Counted from the stretch's first letter, positions 35,354 to 47,465 are shown. The stretch: DNA of 64,000 bases from Fremontodendron californicum (GCA_030761205.1 JAULJL010000024.1:19834126-19898125); one strand, 5' to 3'. The notes: generated by a model not told the origin, from the letters alone. Numbers and translations are program-made.

Positions 35354-38237
35354 TATTACCAGACCACTTGAAATATGTGTTCTTAGGTGAAAAGGACACA
35401 CTAGCGGTCATCATTGCCAAAGAGCTCACACCTTTGCAAGAAGAGCGACTTATCCGGGTGCTTAGAAAGCATAAGACAGTAATTGGTTGGACAATTGCCG
35501 ATATCAAGGGAGTAAGCCCATCCATGTGCATGCACCGGATTTTGTTAAAGGAAGGGTCAAAACCAACAAGAGAGGCACAATGAAGATTGAACCCTCTAAT
35601 AACGGAGGTTGTGAAAAAGGAGATACTGAAGCTCCTAAATGTTGGAGTGATCTATCCTATTTCGGATAGCAAATGGGTGAGCCCGGCCCAAGTGGTTCCA
35701 AAGAAATCAGGTGTAACGGTTGTAACAAATAATGAGAATGAACTTGTTCCTACTAGGATTCAAATAGGGTGGCGAGTTTGTATTGGCTATCGTAAACTTA
35801 ATTCCACAACTCGCAAAGACCATTTTCCTTTACCTTTTATTGATCAAATTCTTGAAAGGTTAGTTGGTCATTCTCATTATTGTTTTCTTGATGGTTTTTC
35901 AGATTATAATCAGATTGCAATTGCTCTGGAGGATCAAGAGAAAACAACTTCCACATGTCGGTTTGGTACTTTTGCATACCGACACATGCCATTTGGTCTT
36001 TGTAATGCACCAGTTACATTCCAAATATGTATGGTTAGCATATTTTCAGATTATGTACAGAACATCATAGAAGTTTTTATGGATGATTTTAGTGTCTATG
36101 GTGATTCTTTTGATAGATATCTAGAGAACCTTACACTTGTACTTCAAAGATGCATGGAAACTAACCTTGTATTGAATTGGGAAAAATGTCACTTTATGGT
36201 AGAACAAGGAATAGTTTTAGGCCATGTTATTTCTTCTAAGGGAATAGAAGTAGATAAATCTAAAATAGATATTATGTATTATTTATCACCTCCCACAAAT
36301 GTGAGAGAGGTTCGTTCTTTTCTTGGACATGCAGGTTTCTATAGAAGATTTATCAAGGACTTCTCAAAGATAACATTACCTCGTTGCAAGTTGCTACAAA
36401 AAGATGTGGTTTTATACTTTTATGATAAATGCAAAGAGGCGTTTGAAACCTTGAAAGGACTTTTGACATCAGCCCCTATCATGCAACCACTGGATTGGAA
36501 TGTACTATTTGAAATCATGTGTGATGCTAGTGATTATGCAATTAGAGCTGTTTTAGGCCAACGGGTTAGCAAAGCCTCACATGCCATTTATTATGCCTCC
36601 CGAACTCTTAATGATGCTCAATTGAACTATTCCACGATTGAAAAAGAGCTTTTGGCAGTTGTTTTTGCTTTAGAAAATTTCCGTTCTTATTTAATTAGCA
36701 CTAAAGTAATTGTATTTTTTGAACATGCTGCTTTTAGGTACTTGCTCACAAAGAACGATGCCAAACCAAGATTGATTAGATGGATACTCCTCTTACAAGA
36801 GTTTGACTTGGAAATAAGAGATAAAATAGGTAGTGAGAATCTGGTTGTGGACCACTTTAGTCGTTTAGTTCATATAGAGGATGCACTTCCATTGCATGAG
36901 AACTTTTCGGGTGAGCAACTCTATTCACTTAACACGACAACTCCTTGGTATACTGATATTGTTAATTACTTAGTTACCAAGCAGTTGCCACAAGAGTTGA
37001 CACTAGCTCAAAGAAATAAGATCAATAACGATGCCAAATGCTACATTTGGGATGATCCCTACCATTGGAAGCATTGCTTTGATCAAATTATAAGAAGGTG
37101 TGTATTTGAATCTGAATTTCAATCTATTCTAACCTTTTGTCACTCTTATGCATGTGGAGGACACTTTGGATCGAAAAGAACAGCCATGAAAGTGCTTGAT
37201 TGTGGATTCTTTTGGCCTTCTTTGTTCAAAAATGCATACCTCTTTTGCAAGTCATGTGATCGTTGCCAAAGAATAGGTAACTTAGGTGCTAGAAATCAAA
37301 TGCCTCAAACTCCAATACTTATTGTTGAAATTTTTTATGTATGGGGCATGGATTTCATGGGATTTTTTCTTTCTTCTTTTGGTAATCTTTATATTTTACT
37401 TGCCGTTGATTATGTTTCAAAGCGGGTGGAAGCAAAAGCCACTAGGACTAATTACCCTAAAGTTGTTTCTGATTTTGTCAAGTCTAACATTTTTGCTAGG
37501 TTTGGAACACCAAAGGCCATAATCAGCGATAGAGGTACTCACTTTTGCAATAGGACCATGGAAGCACTTTTGAGGAAGTATAACATCACACACAAGGTAT
37601 CCACCTCATATCATCCTCAAACTAGTGGGCAAGCTTAAGTGTCAAATCTAGAGGTAAAATCTATCCTTGAAAAATTGTTAATCCAAATCGGAATGACTGG
37701 AGTTTACGACTTGATGATAAACTTTGGGCTTATAGAACAGCATACAAGACGCCCATTGGTATGTCTCCTTATCGACTTGTTTATGATAAGCCTTGTCATC
37801 TCCCAGTTGAAGTAGAACATAAAACCTATTGGGCTATTAAACAATGCAACATGGAGATGGATGAGGCAGGTGAGCAAAGAAAACTTCACTTACAAGAACT
37901 TTAGGAGATAAGGAATGATGCATATGAGAATTCTAGGATTTACAAAGAAGAGACTAAGCCCATCCATGATAAGATGATATCAAGAAAGGACTTTGTTGTT
38001 GGACAAAAGTTTTTCTCTTCCATTCACGCCTTAAGTTGTTTCCAGGTAAGTTACATTCTCGTATGGTTGGACCCTTTGTTATTACTAATGTTTTTACTCA
38101 TGGTGTAGTTGAAATCAAAAGCCCAAAAACGATAAAGCATTCAAGATGAACGGCCATCGATTGAAGCCTTACTATGAGAACTTTCCAATACAAGATGTAG
38201 AGGAGTTACCACTCTATGAGCCGAATTATGTTGAATA
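35354..38237 (+). pseudogene. pol: Broken pol of the Athila-type element (RT, RNase H, integrase)
   Basis: The reading continues from the protease part across the nested insertion (LLPDHLKYVFLGE). A TGA at 35581 interrupts before the longest open stretch, 35587-37638 (683 codons). It holds RT (GTFAYRHMPFGLCNAP; catalytic FMDDFSVYG), RNase H (MCDASDYAIRAVLG, LNYSTIEKELLAVVFA), and integrase with its HHCC zinc module (HSYACGGHFG, CKSCDRCQ) and the first two catalytic Asp (WGMDFMG, ISDRGTHF). The TAA at 37636 falls at the expected catalytic Glu codon (GQA-stop-VSN). The rest of integrase (LWAYRTAYKTPIGMSPY and onward to about 38237) continues with further stops and frameshifts. RT would copy element RNA and integrase would insert the cDNA; this copy is dead. 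Confidence 0.93.
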
Positions 38238-40154
38238 ATGATGGCATGGGTCTAAGCCGGGCTGAGGACAGTAAACCAAGCACTTCTTGGGAGGCAACCT
38301 AAAAGGATGGAGAGCACACATCATAATCAGATTTGCTATTTCTTACTCTCCATCATTCTATCGTTTATTGTTTATCTTTAGTTATTTTGATTGTTTTGAT
38401 TTTAGTTCTTTTCTTTTACACATGATTCTTGCATTGGGGATAATAGCATTACATTGAGGACAATTTAAGAATTAAGTGTGGGAGAAAGAATTTAGGATTT
38501 CCTTTATGTTATGTTAGGGAATATGAATTTGGAAATTTGGATTTGGATTTGGATTTCATTTGTTATATAAATTGTGAGAGTAAAATGCATACATTATGTA
38601 TAAATTAGTTAAGACTCAATATAATTATATATTTTAAAGGTATAAAACATAATTTTCAAATTCATAAATAGCTATAGGTATTTCAAATTCACCAATAAAT
38701 AGGCATCCAACAAATCCATGGATTTGAAGCATAATCATCAATGTTACTTTTACATGTGTTTTATTCACAATTTACACTATTTTTGAAATCCAAATCCATC
38801 TTTTGAAATCCAAGTTTTCCAAACGCAACCTTAGTTTGTTTTGTTTTAATTTCTTTTTAGTTTTTTTTTAGTGTGTTTTAGTTACTTTCAATACTATGAT
38901 GAGATATGAATTGAATAGGTCTAAAACTAGTGTATTGGTGAAAAGAATTTCATGAGAATTGAGTTTGATATCTATTTTTATGAGTCAATGTTAATATGAT
39001 ATGTTGATTATGTTTAGACTTAATATTTACTTGTATAAACATCCTTGTGAGTTTTGAGCCTATATGATTGATGCATTATACATATCAATCCAATTTCTTT
39101 CTTGTGTGCTCTTATGATAACATGTTTCTCTAGAACTTGCTTTAAACCATTTGAGACTATATTGATACATATGACAACATGAATATGATAGAGGCATTAG
39201 GATTTTTAACCAAGGCCAAACCAGCCATCCCTTATTGATGTTTCAAGAGAACATCCCCCCTAGTGAACCAATTATGAGCCTACATTGAATGAACTATTTC
39301 TTTGGTAACCACATCTTAAACCTAACCTAAACGCATTTATATCTCTACCCTTGTTCTAAAGATGAATGGAATGTATGATACATATTGCAAAAACAAGGGA
39401 TACTTATTGAAAATTTAGGTTAGAAACAAGAAATAAGTGTGGGGAGGAGAAAGGCAAAAGTAAAGAAAAAAATAAAGGGAACTTTGTAAAAATAATTTCC
39501 CATATTGAAAACAAAAAGAAAAAAATCAATCATCTCTTGAACTTTTGGTTAAATAAAAGATGTTGCAAAGTTGGTTAGAATGAAGCAAAGGCTCAACATG
39601 AATATTTAGCCTATGATGTTATGTGTTTTAAAGAGTTTTGAGAAAGTGTTATTTGCATAAATCTAATTTTGTCTCTAAATTCTATGAAGTCTTTGGAACC
39701 TTTGTAATATCCTTTATCTTTTATTCTTTAGCCACATTACAACCCCTTGGCCCCATTACAACCTTGAATAAAGGCCTCTTGATTTATGAAGTTGTATGAT
39801 CTAAATAGTGGAGAATAGGTGGACAAGCAAGCATATGGTAGAATTTATTTCATGAGAATTATTAAGTGTAAACACCTTACCACTACTATATTGAGTGAAA
39901 ATCATGAGAGTATTCCAAGTGAGAAGTTGAGATTAAGTTGCACATGCATTATTTTGGTTGGGATATGTTATGTTAATATTGGCTTAACTCAAATTTTTTT
40001 TACATTCAAACATGATTCTTTATGAACTCTGTAAGCTATTGATTAGTTTATAACACTTGTCCAATGATGGTCTCTAATTTTTATTGAAAGTGAACAAGAT
40101 TCGATTTTCTTACTTTGTCTCTATTTGATTTTGCTCGAGGACTAGCAAAAGACT
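38238..40154 (+). other. 3' untranslated region of the Athila-type element
   Basis: It starts just after the pol end with gggaggcaacctaaaagga, a familiar text after Athila pol. No env-like frame is visible; open frames are under 70 codons. A MITE sits at 38517-38830. The part from about 39820 is repeated in reverse, diverged, at 44250-44740, showing it is genuine element sequence. Confidence 0.7.
38517..38830. mobile_element. MITE with TTA duplication, PIF/Harbinger-like
   Basis: About 314 bp lies between two TTA triplets (38514-38516 and 38831-38833). The right end, read inward, is ggttgcgtttggaaaacttg, a common plant Harbinger-type start. The left end is gggaatatgaatttgg. Both arms carry matching gaaatttggatttggattt-type text in inverted orientation. 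The element has no coding capacity. The left terminus is degenerate, so the superfamily is tentative. Confidence 0.6.
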
Positions 40155-40169
40155 AAGTGTGGGGGAATT
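40155..40169 (+). other. Polypurine tract of the Athila-type element
   Basis: aagtgtgggggaatt lies immediately before the 3' LTR start. Confidence 0.75.
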
Positions 40170-41942
40170 TGATAAGTGCTTAAATTCATATATTTTCATA
40201 TATCAATTCTTTATATTTAATGCTTAGTTCCTTGAAATCCTTGATAATTTACTATGGTTTTGTGTTTTGTAGGTGTTTTTTGGAAGATAAGGATTGCTAT
40301 AGAGTTGAAAAGAGTGAATTTGGACAAGAAATGAAGCTTATAGCACAAAGGAAAGCTGACTACTCATAAAGGAGACACTATGTGGCTAAACCTCACCTAA
40401 ACCTTCCATAAATAAACTAGTGGCTTATCATATACTCTTTATCCATAAAAAACCTAGTTGGAAAACACACTCCCACACCTAAATGAGGGCTAGCGGCAAG
40501 ATATTTTGCACAAGAAAGAAGTCAGCCGCCACCCTTTATTTAAACACCATGGGCTGCCTTAATTTGTCCTTTGTTGAATAACCTAGTTGAAATATATGTT
40601 TCTTCTTATCAAAATAGGATTAGTGGCTGTCAACTTTTCAACCTTGCATTAATTGCAAGAATCTTTCCTTAAAACTAATTCTTGTCAAAGTAGGAGACTT
40701 AAATTAGCTATGACTTTCCTTATTTCTACAAGCTTTGGCTGCAAGTCTTATTTCTTTCCTTAAATCCATTAAGTCAGCCGCAAGTCACCCTCTCTTTCCT
40801 TAGGTGAGAAAACCTTGGTTGCCAAGTCTCCTATCTTTCCTTAAACACATTAAGAAGTCAACCACCTTTCCTTAATATCTTAACCCTAGCCACAAGTCAG
40901 CAAAAGAGAAGGAAAGAGCCGCAACTCATTAAAAGGAAGCCCTACATGCTACCTATAAATAGAGAGCAAAGTGGGAGCCGTAAAACACACTTCTACAAGC
41001 TTTTATTTTCTAATATCTTCTTTGTTTGAGAGAGCAAGAGGTTGAATAAATAATATTCTTTTTCTTCTTCTTTCTTTCTTTAGTTTTCTTCTTAGTTTCT
41101 TTTTAATTTTTGTTTATGTTAGTAATGCCTATGCAAGGCCAACTTATTTTTGGTTAAGGGTGATTTCAAAGCCCTAGACTTTTTTGTAATTGATTTTCAG
41201 ATTCTATCTATGATTAATTTTCTATCAAAGTTGCTTGTGTTATTCTATAAGAATTGTTCATGATGTTGTCTTGATTTGTTTAGGTTGCAAACTAGATGTA
41301 TCTTGATAATTATCTAATGCTAGTTTAGGAGTCTTGATCCGTAATTGTCTTGATTTCCTATTCATAAGTGGCAATTTGTGATTAATGATTATGGTCAAGT
41401 TTTCGATAATTGCAAAGTGGAACATAACCCAAGTTGAATGAATCCATGTTTCTGTGTTTGTTTCTTAGATAAACCTATCTTTCTATCATAAAGCTGCTAT
41501 TAAATTCAATTTGGAGAGCTTATTCTAGGTTGTTTGATGGTTAGAGATTAAATAGAGAGTTTGTTCTATTTAACGCCGAACTAAGGAAAGATTGGGGTAA
41601 CAGAGCTTGTTGTTATCTACGGTTGATAGTTTTGATAGATTATTGATGTTGATAGATCTAATTATTGATTCTCAATGATGTCTAGTAGTGGAGAATGAAA
41701 CCTTAACCATACTTCTAATATTTGATATTCTCTTACTTATTTGCTTCTTACTTTTATTATTTGCTTTAGTTTTAAAACATCTTAAAACCCCCTTCTCTTT
41801 CTTGTCTTCGAACTTAATTGATAAACTAATAACTCATAAATTAAAACTCAATCCCTGTGGACTTGACCCTTGCTAACTACTATACTTACAATTGATCTTT
41901 CTAGTGCAAGGTTAAATAAGATATACTCTTTTGAGTGCATCA
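40170..41942 (+). repeat. 3' LTR of the Athila-type element
   Basis: The 1773-bp LTR runs from tgataagtgc to gtgcatca and has its TATA box at 40954-40962. It shows scattered differences from 6909-8698. The duplication ctaaa follows at 41943, and the satellite resumes without loss. Confidence 0.92.
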
Positions 41943-42681
41943 CTAAAAAAACAAAAAAAAATTAGAATTAATATCTAAAACGATGTTTTTCGGGACGAAA
42001 TTGGCGACAAACCTAAACCCTAAATCCATATAAATAATACTATGGTCTCGCACAGTACAATTGAATTTTGTCTCGAGTAAGGAGGAAAACGCTCATATTC
42101 AATGATTTCAAATTCACTAAAAAACAAAAATTAGAATTAATTGCTAAAACAATGTTTTCCGAGACGAAATCGGCAACAAACCTAAACCCTAAATCCATAT
42201 AAATAATATTATGGTCTCATATATTGCAGTTTAATTTTGTCTCGTGTAAGAAGGAAAATGATCAATGTTTTAAAATTCACTAAAAAAACCAAAACAATTA
42301 GAATTAATAGCTAAAACGATGTTTTTTGGGACGCAATCGGCGACAAACCTAAGCTCTAAACCCTAAATCCATATAAATAATACTATGGTCTCATACATTA
42401 CAATTGAATTTTGCCTCGAGTAAGAAGGAAAATTATCAAATTCAATGTTTTAAAATTCACAAAAAAACCAAAAAAAAATAGAATTAATAGCTAAAACGAT
42501 GTTTTTTGGGACGAAATCGGCAACAAACCTAAACCCTAAACCTTAAATCCATATAAATAATACTATGGACTCGTACATTACAATTGAATTTTGTCTCGAG
42601 TAAGAAGGAAAATGATCTAATTCAATGTTTTAAAATTCACTAAAAAACCGAAAAATTAGAATTAAAAGCTAAAACGATTTT
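41943..42681. repeat. Satellite array, right-hand part
   Basis: About four more monomers of the same ~175-bp family occur, including the catattcaatgatttcaaat and attgcagtttaattttg variants in the usual order. The array is broken at 42682 by a reverse-oriented LTR and does not resume in this window. Confidence 0.93.
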
Positions 42682-44742
42682 TGATGCACTCAAAAGAGTA
42701 TATCTTATTTAACCTTGCACTAAAAAGATCAATTGTGAGTATAGTAGTTAGCAAGGATCGAGTCCACAGGGATTGGGTTTTAATTTCTAAGTTATTAGTT
42801 TATATCTTAAGTTCAAAGAAAATAAAAGGAATGGGGGTTTGAAGTAGTTTTTAAAAGTAAAGAGAACAAGAATAGTAAAACGCAAGCAAGTAAGCAAATA
42901 AGTAAGAAATCAAATATGAGAAAAATATGTTTAAGGTTTCATTCTCCATCACTAGGCGTCATTGAGAATCAATAATCAGATCTATCAACATCAATTAACT
43001 ATCAAAATTATCAACCGTGGATAACAACAAACTCTGCTACCCCAATCTTTCCTTAGTTTGTCATTAAATAGAACAAGCTCTCTGTTTAATCTCTAACTAT
43101 CAAACAACCTAGAATAAGCTCTCTAAATTCAATTTGATAGTAGCTTTATGATGAGAAAGACAGGTTATATAAGCAACAAACACATAAGCTCGGATTGTTC
43201 AACTTAGGTTATGTTCCACTTTGCAATTAGCAAGAACTCTAACATAATCATTAATCACAAATTGCCACTTATGAATAGGAAATCAAGACAATTACGAATC
43301 AAGACTCCTGAACTAGCATTAGATAATTATCAAGATATATCTAGTTGTACACCTAAACAAATCAAGACAACATCATAAAGAATTCTTATAGAAGAACATA
43401 AGAAACTTTGATAGAAAACAAATAATAGATAGATTCTGAAAATTAAGTACACAACATGTCTAGGGCTTTGAAATTACCCTTAACCAAAAAAAAGTTTAGC
43501 CTAGCATAGGCATTGTTATCATAAGCATAAGATTAAAAATAAAATAAAAAGAAAACTAAAAGAATGGAGAAGAAGAAGAAGTATATTGATAATAATCAAA
43601 ACATCTCTACTTTGTGGCTCAAAATATGGTAGTTATAGAGCTTCAAAACCCTGAGAACACTTTCTTGCCGCACAAGGAAGTTTAGGGGGTCAAATTTGCG
43701 ATTTTTTAATTTTTGGAAAGCTTGGCCAGCGTTGCAGCGCCAGAGGCGAGAGCTGCAACACTGGATCTCGAATGTTTGGGGCACCATGGTGCTAGACTCC
43801 AGTGCCACGGCGCTAGTCGCTAATTTTTTGGATGCATCTTCTCATACTTCCTCGGCTGATATGGATCATCATGTTTTGTCCAATTTGGGCGTATGAACTA
43901 CCGTTGGAAAGGTATTCAAGTCAGCTTCAAAAGTCAATAAGTAAGTTTCTTTAAATAAAGAATTAAACATCATGTTTTCCTTGCAACAAGCTCCAGAGGT
44001 CAAATCTGCCTTCTTGCTTTCCAACCAGAAATTGATCTTTTTGACTCCCAAGTCTTCTTCCATCTTGTGATTATGATTTTGTAAGCTCTTTAACATCATA
44101 ATTAACATATTTTCACTACATTCTCTTAAATATACCTAGAATTCAAAACCATAACATAAGTAATCAAGATAAATATCGAAAACATAACTAAAACTAAGAA
44201 TAGAAAGGGCATAAAATGTGTATTTTATGAGCTTATCAAATACCCCACACTTAGCTTTTTGCTAGTACTCGAGCAAAACAAAACCAAATATGAAAAAAAA
44301 AAAAAACTAATGTAATCCACTTTCGTAGGAAATCATGGTGGCACTTAGCATGTGATGCAAGCCTTTAAACCCTTAGGTGTCTCTAGTGGACGAGTTTAGT
44401 CTCATGAGGATTTACTAGGATGATACCCACAAACATTGAAAACATAAGAAAAACTTAAAAAAAAAAATTAATAATTACTCCTAATCCTTTCATTAAATTA
44501 GAGAAAATCATTGGAGAAGTCTTATAAACTAATCAATAGTTCAAAGAAATTCATAAAGAATCATGCTTGAACGTAAATAGTTTGAGTTAAGCCAATATTA
44601 ACCTAACATATCTCAATCAAAATAATGCATATTCAAACTTAATCACAACTTCTCACATGGGATACTCTCATGATTTTCACTCAATATAGTAGTGGTAAAG
44701 TGTTTACACTCAATCAATCTCATGATAACAGTTCTACCATAT
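42682..44742 (-). mobile_element. Truncated second Athila-type element, reverse orientation
   Basis: The LTR covers 42682-44238 on the minus strand (tgatgcactcaaaagagtat at the left, gagcttatca at the right). It is a diverged relative of the LTR at 6909. It is followed by the reverse of a polypurine tract (aataccccacactta) and about 490 bp of the family's 3' untranslated region, homologous to 39820-40165. It stops abruptly at about 44742 where an unrelated block begins, so gag and pol are absent. A region at 43690-43870 (gcgttgcagcgccagaggcg, caccatggtgctagactcca) is GC-richer than the family LTRs and may be an additional small insertion or family variant. No working gene is seen. Confidence 0.82.
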
Positions 44743-45624
44743 TGATAGGATCTAAGATGACCCAATTCTTGAAGATTCATCCAAGTTCCATATGGGCCAA
44801 GATCCAAGAAGATGAAGGAAACATTGCAAGCATTGGTGGAATTCACTTGGGCCATGTTGCAAATTGTCTAAGAAAGACTTCAACATTCAAGAATGGGCTT
44901 GAATGAAAAAAGACCAGCTTTAATGCATGACTAAAGTGGTGGCATAGAGAGGCGAACTCTGGGCCTGTCTCTGTTTCATTAATTGACATGGCATGTGTGG
45001 GGGCCATCCTAATTCATTAATTGATGTGGAAAGAGTGGGCTTTGCTTATTTCATTAATCCATTAGGCATGTGGGCCTAATTGTTTATTATGTCCAATAGG
45101 CTTGTGGGGTCTACTTAATTAATCTTGTTGGACTTATTTTAATTATTATGTTTTGGGCTTGAGTTTGTTCAGCCTATTTTTACTTTGCATTATTCAAGTC
45201 TGGCCGAATAGGTATTGTATTAGGAATAGGAGTCCATTTATTAGGTGTTGGCCGACCAAGCTATTTGTATTAGGATAGGAGTCCTAGTTTACCTAGGGCT
45301 TTAGCATTAGGAGGCTATATAAACATGCTTAGCAGCCTACTTTCAATAAGGCATTGTGAAATTTTGTTTTTTATCAATTGAGAGAGCTTTCTCTTCAAGT
45401 TCTTGAAAGAACTTCAGAACTTATCAAAGGTTTCCTTTGTGGCATTCAACAACCAAATCTAGATTCTTGCAACAAGATTTCATTTGGTCTAGCTAAAACT
45501 AGGTTCTTGAAACAATATTTTATTGTGTCTAGATTCTTCAACCTGAATCTTGACTTTCTTGGGTTAGGATATTTGAATTGTTAGTGGGTTCAAAGGGTTT
45601 CAATCCTAAGGGTTCACATCATTA
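44743..45624 (+). mobile_element. LTR-like block of another retrotransposon
   Basis: It starts tgataggatctaagatgacc and ends near gggttcacatca, the style of gypsy LTRs. A TATA box (TATATAAA) sits at 45316-45323, followed by a leader with repeated agattcttgaa motifs. No matching 5-bp duplication is visible (catat on the left, ttagc or tcatt on the right), so one or both ends may be truncated. No coding region is attached, so it may be a solo LTR. The family is not recognised. Confidence 0.6.
45316..45323 (+). promoter_or_regulatory. TATA box in the LTR-like block
   Basis: TATATAAA occurs within aggctatataaacatgc, about 300 bp before the block's right end. Position and context fit an LTR promoter. 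Confidence 0.5.
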
Positions 45625-45765
45625 GCCTTAAGCTCTAAGCCTTAAGCCCTAATCCCTAATCCATAAGCCCTGAGCCATAAACCCTAGCCCTTAACTGTTT
45701 ACCCCTAAACCCTAAGCCTTGAGTCCTCCCTAAACCTGAACCCTAAGCCCTAATCCTTAAACCTA
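45625..45765. repeat. Degenerate telomere-like (CCCTAA) repeats
   Basis: About 20 irregular copies of ccctaa, cctaag, ccttaa and ccataa motifs are packed into 140 bp (such as ccctaatccctaatccataa). They are far from perfect plant telomere repeats. Confidence 0.75.
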
Positions 45766-46100
45766 GCACAAGAGGGCTCGGACTGGGTGTGAGGCACTCA
45801 CATCAACCTCAATGGACTTGATCCAGCAGGAGACCCTTGACGCCAGTCCTCTAGTGCTTGACGTCCGTAAGAGTGCACTTTCGTTTCTCTCAGGAACGCC
45901 CAACCACAGCAGGCCCGACGTGCCTCACTTGCACTCAACACTCTACTCTCCACAATCGGCCACATCCGACCTCGTGAGCTCTTGTTGTTGCGGACACCCG
46001 AATTTCCATCCGCAACAATTTCCTTTAGAGTGGGTGAGCTTGATGACAGTCTCAAAGTTGATTTTCGCGTTACAACTATTTGGATGATTTACGTGTTATG
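45766..46100. other. GC-richer block, unrecognised
   Basis: About 330 bp has clearly higher GC content than either neighbour. Open frames exist in both directions (45812-46087 forward, 45798-46055 reverse) and neither resembles a known domain. Forward text includes ttgacgtccgtaagagtgca and cttgttgttgcggacacc. It could be a captured gene fragment or the end of an unidentified transposon. Confidence 0.4.
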
Positions 46101-46544
46101 TAGTCAATTTTTTAGCACAGTTTTCTTTTCTTTTCTTTTTTTTCTTGGAAAATTTAAATATTACTTAATATTTTGTTAAAATTCATTTTGAATGGTGCAC
46201 CTAATTATTAGATCAATTATTTCATATGACGACATAAATAAGAAACCTTATATATATATTGTATTACAGGGTAAAGAATATTCGATAATTAAGGCACGTT
46301 TACATGAACAATTTATCTTCACGTCAATAAATTGATTTTTAAATTTATGCTATTCAATTTAAATATCAAATCCAATAATTAGATAACTTTTAAACCAAAA
46401 AAAGAAAAAAAATTTAAATTTATGACATATAAAGGAAAGAGATATATACACATATATGTATACATATTTATAAAATATAATTTTGAAGTATTACATTTTG
46501 ATCTGCCAAAAAAACAAAAAGTATTACTTTTTGTTTGTACATCA
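46101..46544. other. AT-rich stretch, no gene seen
   Basis: AT-rich text with short A and T runs and tatatata clusters. I see no coding or transposon structure. Confidence 0.5.
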
Positions 46545-47231
46545 TCTATATATATATATTATATATATATATATGACATTTTTCATCTAAAATTATTCTG
46601 TAGTTTTAAGTCCATAAATGATATGTGCTACATCAAATTTTTTTTTCAATGTGCAATTTTTATTTTAAGGTATATTAATTTTCTAATTTTATTCTTATAA
46701 GAAATTAAAAAAAAAAATCTTTTTTTTTTCTTTTGACACACATATCTTAATTTTTACATTACTTTTATAAAAATGAAAATTTATTTTTAATAAGATATAT
46801 TTTTTCCTCTAATAGCATGCTAATTTAATGTAACAAATTATCTACTAAAATTTAAAAGAATTATTTTATTAGCTATTTTAATTACTAGCTTTCCAATTAA
46901 ATGTTCATTATTAAATGAATTAAAATTTTAAATATTATTACATTTTTTAAAATTTGAATAAAGGTTTATCTAACAAAAACTTACTAATAAAATTTAAAAT
47001 AATAATTAAATTTGTTAATAAAAATATAAATAATTGTTTCACTTATTACTCAATACATAAAACAATTATTTTATTAAACAATGCATAAATCATATTTAGA
47101 ATTCTCAAACTCAAAATTAAAATAGTATTTTTTTTATAAATTCAAATATTATTTTTTTTAATTTATATAACAAATTAGTAGTACATAAAATTAAATCTAT
47201 CACCCGTGCATCGCACGGAATTTAAAACTAG
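46545..47231 (+). mobile_element. Candidate non-autonomous Helitron
   Basis: The right end is a good Helitron terminus: a hairpin ccgtgc-atc-gcacgg (47204-47218), nine bases, then ctag (47228-47231) followed by T. A possible left end is TCTATATATATATATTATAT at 46545, preceded by A, which fits insertion between A and T. The interior is very AT-rich and noncoding. The right end is well supported and the left end is a guess. Confidence 0.55.
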
Positions 47232-47277
47232 TTTGAAAAATAAATGAAAGGACAAGATTTAAGTTGGTTCTTTTAAG

Positions 47278-47465
47278 ATTTATATTTGATGCACCGACAG
47301 TGTACAAATTTATACATTGTCAGCGAATCAGATGATGCCATATCATTAAAAATAAAATTATCTATATTTATTTTTAAAAACTTTTAATGATGTGGCATCA
47401 TCTGGTTCACTGACAGTGTATAGATATATACACTGTCAGTGCATCAAATATAAACCCTTTCAAAT
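47278..47465. mobile_element. Foldback MITE, copy 1
   Basis: The arms tatatttgatgcaccgacag and ctgtcagtgcatcaaatata are inverted repeats, and the whole unit folds back (gatgatgccatatcatta against aatgatgtggcatcatc). Each arm also has an inner palindrome built on acagtgta and tacactgt. Noncoding. Confidence 0.75.

Larger units (their letters stand above)
6909..41942 (+). mobile_element. Athila-type Ty3/gypsy retrotransposon, old and interrupted
   Basis: Two related LTRs (6909-8698 and 40170-41942) begin tgataagtgc and end gagtgcatca. The 5-bp duplication ctaaa lies at 6904-6908 and 41943-41947, with satellite on both sides. Internal order is primer site, gag, protease, RT, RNase H, integrase, long 3' leader, polypurine tract. 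After removal of the nested block 11228-35353 the element is about 10.9 kb, a usual Athila size. The gag and protease text and the FMDDFSVYG RT motif are Athila-like. Many stops, frameshifts and LTR differences show it is old and defective. No convincing env-like ORF is seen. Confidence 0.92.

Noticed and set aside
38238..40154. An env-like ORF after Athila pol
   Set aside because: No frame over about 70 codons and no membrane or signal segments in the order expected.
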